From an uncultured Alteromonadaceae bacterium (lineage in GTDB: Bacteria > Pseudomonadota > Gammaproteobacteria > Enterobacterales > Alteromonadaceae): DNA of 64,000 nucleotides. The position numbers were made by a program, and so were the translations under genes. Position 1 is the first letter of the stretch; each line of letters opens with the position of its first letter. Positions 60,596 to 64,000 of this stretch are shown piece by piece. Location of the stretch: the NCBI GenBank assembly GCA_947501935.1, contig CANMXU010000019.1, positions 34,675 through 98,674 of the forward strand. Reading direction: 5' to 3'. The notes beneath the pieces were generated by a model. It did no database searches and was not told the DNA's origin. It worked only from the letters and a program-made list of their open reading frames with translations.

Positions 60596-63500
60596 TTAGT
60601 CGTTAATAATGCTCCATCGTTGATCACTATAACTGTGAGTACTCCACAGGTTTACTTCTTTATTAACCGAATGATAGTCCATTGCAATAGCTGAATTACT
60701 CGTTGCTACAATGCGGTTATTAGCATCGTAACGCCATTGCTGGGCAATATCGTTATTACACAATTGCAGCGTTAATCGGTCATCTTTGAGCAAACTGTCA
60801 CCGTCTAAACAATAAGCAGGATCTAGGTGAGAATGAATACGACCTTGCTCATCCCAGCTCCAGCGAGTACGGTTGTCGTTATCACAGCTTAGCGTAATTA
60901 ACTGTTGACCGTTTAGCTCAAGTTCAGGGTTAATGGCAAAACAGCTGCTGTCTTTATGTGATTTAAACTGCACATCGACATACAACATATTGCTCAGATC
61001 AAGTTCCAGATCATAATAGTGCGTATCACTATTGTCTCCAATACCGTCATTATCACTATCACTTTGCTCGTTAGGATCCAATGGAAAAGCGTCTTCACTA
61101 TCAAGTATACCGTCACCATCGCTATCAATAATTTCAATGGTCGGTTGTTCAAAGCTTAGACAATAATTATTACCACTGGCTTGGTAATAGGTTTTACTGA
61201 TTTCAGGGTAGTTAAAGCTTGCTACTTGGTCTGATACTGCGTCACTATAGCCAATCCCCCACATCTTGAGGAAGCTACGATAATCTCGTTCGGCTACACT
61301 TGAAATAGCAACAACTAGCCATTCATTATTATTTAGTGCTTTTACTTCGCTGCGAGTAAAATGACTAAAACCTAAACTATCGCGTTTTTCCAACCAATTG
61401 GCATCATTACTTATCGCACGCGCATATTCACGGTAAAACACATGTAAACGTGCCAGTAAATTCCAACCATCTTCTATTGCACCTGATGCTTGGGCTGCCA
61501 TCATAATTTGTAAATACAATATATGAGTTGGTTCATGACCCGATAAAGGGTTTTCTTGCAGGTAAGTAAGCGGGTCATCATGTTTTAGACTCTCAAGTAA
61601 TTGATTATATGAAGCATCAAAAGACAACACCTGACAGCTACTGTCGGTACCATTGAGTTTAGAAAATTGAGCTTTACTGTAATAAGAATAATGGTTTGTT
61701 GTTGTGTGCGACCCCCAACCATCAAACCTAAGTTTTGCTATTTCTAAACCATGGCCAAATTCATGGATATCACCATGCCCTATTGGGTTGAATTCCCAGC
61801 TTGCATCATAAGGATTTCCTGAGCAACCACTACCACAGGTTGGTTGGTCAGCATTCATATGTTTAACCAAGTCTAAGTTGTTAATTGTCCAGCCGCGATT
61901 CTCAGCAAAGTCATGGATCTCACCAACAACGTCAATACCGGGGCCTTGAAAGCCTGCTAAAATATGCGGGTAGTTATGAATGTATTGCTCAGTTCCAGCC
62001 GCTAAAGTAACAGCATCAACCCAAGTAGTGCCTGACAGTGAACTGCGCATTTTGCTTAGACGTGAATGTATTTCAAACTGTGGAGTAACAACCTCAGCCC
62101 AATCATAATCACCTTCATCCAGTTTTTGTGCGAAGCTTTCATTATCAGCGCTGCCAGCCCAATGCGGGTGTAAGCCAATATTGTTAAAGCTCAATTCAAC
62201 AGGTAAGTCGTTACTACTAAAGTTTATTTGCACCGGCCCACCATAAGGCGAGGTTAAACGAATAGTTTCACCGGCCTTAATAGGCACCGAAGCTGACCAT
62301 AAGTATTTCGGACGAATATATTGATTATTACCAAACTCCTTGGTAGCACTTGCACGAAGTGAATTAATGAAAATTGAAATATTTAAATCACTATTATCAT
62401 GACGGGTAATAGTAAAAGTTTGCCCAGGAATGGCGTACACCCCCGCTGAGCGGAAATGTTTTTTACTGGTTAAGCTTACGGTTTTATTGGTTGGAGTAAT
62501 ATGGCTAAAGTCGGTACGACTAAAGTTACCCAAGTCAGATTGTACCGGATTATAATCACGTTGATTATAAACCGTGTGATCGGCATACCAAGCTTTCAAA
62601 AAGCTTAGTTGATCGGTTGTGCTAACATCCATCGGATAATGAATACTTTGACGATAAATATCGCCTAGCAATACCAGCCTTTTTTCGAGTAGGTATGCTT
62701 TACTGGCAAAAAGGTCAATAGCATTGTTATCAAGCTTTTTAATGGTAGCACGCAAGACTCTAACCGCGTCATAAAATTCACTATGGTAAGCGTCTTCACA
62801 AGTATCAGCACAAGCGCTTAAGTCAAAAGGAAAATCACCTGCTTTAAAGTTCTTTACTAAAGTACGAATTGGCTCTAAATCCCACCCTTTTGTTAGCATT
62901 TCTTGATAGTTACTCCAAGTGGCAGAATCTTCAGTGAAATAGTTACCAGGCTCACCAGGACTTTGCATAGAAAAGTTCATACCCGCTAATACCGTATTCG
63001 TTAATGCTACGGTATTCCAACTATGATTATGTACATATATACGAGCAGCACCTTGGGCTTGCGCATTGGCTAATGCAGTTGTAACAACTTCATTATCTGT
63101 ACTGGTTTCTGAAGCAGTGATCACTAAATCAGCATTATCTCCAAGACAAGCAATTAATGTCGCCTCGTCATCACAATGGGTTACCGTCCAATTTGGATAT
63201 TGAGCGTTGAGCCAAGCAGTAGTTCTGCTATAGGTGGTGCCATTCATCAAGGCTAAACGAATATCGGCACTATTGCTTAGACTGCTATCATCTCGCTTTA
63301 ATAACCAAGCTAGCAGGCTTTTAAAGTGATTTTCATAACTAAGGTAGCTACCTTCATAAAAATTACGGACGATATTAGTACCAAAAGCAGCATTACGTTG
63401 GCCATCAATATCGCTGGCCGCAGCAAGTCTTACACCTTTATTACCAAGAATTAAACTATGCGTTCCATCACGTTGAGTTAAGCTGACAAACTGTGAATTA

Positions 63501-64000
63501 CGACCGGGCTTATAACTGATAGCCTCTTCACCATAAATTTTGACTAGGAAGGCATTTTCTTCAGTCTCATATTTTTCAATCAAAGCAAGAACTTCATCAA
63601 GCAAGCGCTGTTCATGGCCAATTAATAACGATGGATCGCCTAGAGCTATGCCCTTAGCAAAAAGATCATCTTCATTATCGCCGCCTTGAGTTGCATCTAA
63701 TGGAAATTCATCATTAACATCTAATACACCGTCGTTATCATCATCGGTATCGCTGTTATTGCCAATGCCATCGAGATCAGTATCAACTGACTCTGTAGGG
63801 TCTAATGGAAATGCATCATTAACATCTGATACACCGTCGTTATCATCATCGGTGTCGCTGTTATTGCCAATGCCATCTAAATCAGTATCAACTGACTCTG
63901 TAGGGTCTAATGGAAATGCATCGTTAACATCTGATACACCGTCGTTATCATCATCGGTGTCGCTGTTATTGCCAATGCCATCTAAATCAGTATCAACTGA
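60596..64000 (-). CDS. ImpA-family metalloprotease, paralogue 2 (partial, N-terminus off window)
   Basis: The frame is open from the stop at 60596 to the window edge at 64000 (1134 codons shown, then stop); an apparent TTG start at 63604 is inside the gene. Paralogue 1 matches along its length (for example FYEGSYLSYENHFK, GGPVQINFSSNDLPVELSF). The N-terminal part has thrombospondin type 3 repeats of 35 residues instead of the PEEEP linker. HEFGH is kept, but the residue matching Glu854 is Gly (WGSH, codon 61712-61714), so zinc binding may be lost or altered. Internal TSP3 and C-terminal ricin-like domains are present. Confidence 0.88.
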   Translation of the reverse strand, partial: SVDTDLDGIGNNSDTDDDNDGVSDVNDAFPLDPTESVDTDLDGIGNNSDTDDDNDGVSDVNDAFPLDPTESVDTDLDGIGNNSDTDDDNDGVLDVNDEFPLDATQGGDNEDDLFAKGIALGDPSLLIGHEQRLLDEVLALIEKYETEENAFLVKIYGEEAISYKPGRNSQFVSLTQRDGTHSLILGNKGVRLAAASDIDGQRNAAFGTNIVRNFYEGSYLSYENHFKSLLAWLLKRDDSSLSNSADIRLALMNGTTYSRTTAWLNAQYPNWTVTHCDDEATLIACLGDNADLVITASETSTDNEVVTTALANAQAQGAARIYVHNHSWNTVALTNTVLAGMNFSMQSPGEPGNYFTEDSATWSNYQEMLTKGWDLEPIRTLVKNFKAGDFPFDLSACADTCEDAYHSEFYDAVRVLRATIKKLDNNAIDLFASKAYLLEKRLVLLGDIYRQSIHYPMDVSTTDQLSFLKAWYADHTVYNQRDYNPVQSDLGNFSRTDFSHITPTNKTVSLTSKKHFRSAGVYAIPGQTFTITRHDNSDLNISIFINSLRASATKEFGNNQYIRPKYLWSASVPIKAGETIRLTSPYGGPVQINFSSNDLPVELSFNNIGLHPHWAGSADNESFAQKLDEGDYDWAEVVTPQFEIHSRLSKMRSSLSGTTWVDAVTLAAGTEQYIHNYPHILAGFQGPGIDVVGEIHDFAENRGWTINNLDLVKHMNADQPTCGSGCSGNPYDASWEFNPIGHGDIHEFGHGLEIAKLRFDGWGSHTTTNHYSYYSKAQFSKLNGTDSSCQVLSFDASYNQLLESLKHDDPLTYLQENPLSGHEPTHILYLQIMMAAQASGAIEDGWNLLARLHVFYREYARAISNDANWLEKRDSLGFSHFTRSEVKALNNNEWLVVAISSVAERDYRSFLKMWGIGYSDAVSDQVASFNYPEISKTYYQASGNNYCLSFEQPTIEIIDSDGDGILDSEDAFPLDPNEQSDSDNDGIGDNSDTHYYDLELDLSNMLYVDVQFKSHKDSSCFAINPELELNGQQLITLSCDNDNRTRWSWDEQGRIHSHLDPAYCLDGDSLLKDDRLTLQLCNNDIAQQWRYDANNRIVATSNSAIAMDYHSVNKEVNLWSTHSYSDQRWSIIND
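63686..64000 (-). repeat. 105-bp tandem repeats encoding TSP3 units
   Basis: Three units with a 105-bp period (64000-63896, 63895-63791, 63790-63686) encode 35-residue thrombospondin type 3 repeats (SVDTDLDGIGNNSDTDDDND...). Differences are few, suggesting recent or homogenised duplication. The array continues beyond the window. Confidence 0.92.

Noticed and set aside
63604..63606. TTG start codon of metalloprotease paralogue 2
   Set aside because: The frame continues upstream without a stop to the window edge and encodes TSP3 repeats that clearly belong to the protein.

Overview
The window is AT-rich chromosomal DNA of a marine gammaproteobacterium, most like Alteromonadales and probably Colwelliaceae (Colwellia/Thalassotalea type). 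Evidence: a sodium-type PomA/PomB motor pair, gene orders typical of the group (xseB-ispA-dxs beside pomAB and thiI; serB divergent from ytjB; ffh with ypjD and corB; holD-rimI), an SO_0444-type metal permease, and secreted enzymes of a polymer-degrading marine heterotroph. This placement is inference, since no database was searched. No phage, plasmid, IS transposase or CRISPR array was seen.

Layout. 1-10.5 kb: partial queA, aceK, a tRNA-Trp, a secreted discoidin-domain phosphoesterase, holD-rimI, a small orphan gene, an intergenic region with two candidate small RNAs and two repeat clusters, selO and trhO. 10.5-17.7 kb: an M28 peptidase lipoprotein, a LEA-like lipoprotein gene between two matching hairpin repeats, prfC, argS and a methyltransferase. 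17.9-33.4 kb: an exported beta-galactosidase, tatD-like hydrolase, ytjB/serB, a double-PilZ protein, radA, a dipeptidyl peptidase IV and a patatin/BamA-type autotransporter. 33.4-46.2 kb: ffh, metal permease, ypjD, corB, a 917-bp intergenic region with DnaA-box-like sites, a transglycosylase lipoprotein, a second pair of candidate small RNAs, gshA, an NhaC-type antiporter, a pseudouridine synthase and an NSS transporter. 46.5-56.4 kb: a second lipoprotein gene between its own pair of matching hairpins, yajQ, vanZ-like, panE, thiI, pomBA, xseB-ispA-dxs. 56.5-64 kb: two tandem ImpA-family metalloprotease genes, the second running off the window.

The most interesting signal is a four-member family of short intergenic transcription units (6835-6932, 7150-7246, 40064-40175, 40502-40602). 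Each has a sigma-E-like promoter (a GAACT core, exactly 16 bp, then TCTTA), a conserved GAGAG near the predicted 5' end, a short C/U-rich segment and an intrinsic terminator whose stem differs between copies while pairing is kept. The simplest reading is a set of envelope-stress small RNAs functionally like MicA/RybB/VrrA, not homologues I can name.

Other points: each of two small lipoprotein genes lies between two near-identical hairpin elements that share arms (GGGGTCGGTGACA type) across loci but have locus-specific cores; and the second ImpA paralogue keeps HExxH but has Gly where the first has the Glu expected to be the third zinc ligand. Much of the rest is conserved housekeeping sequence.
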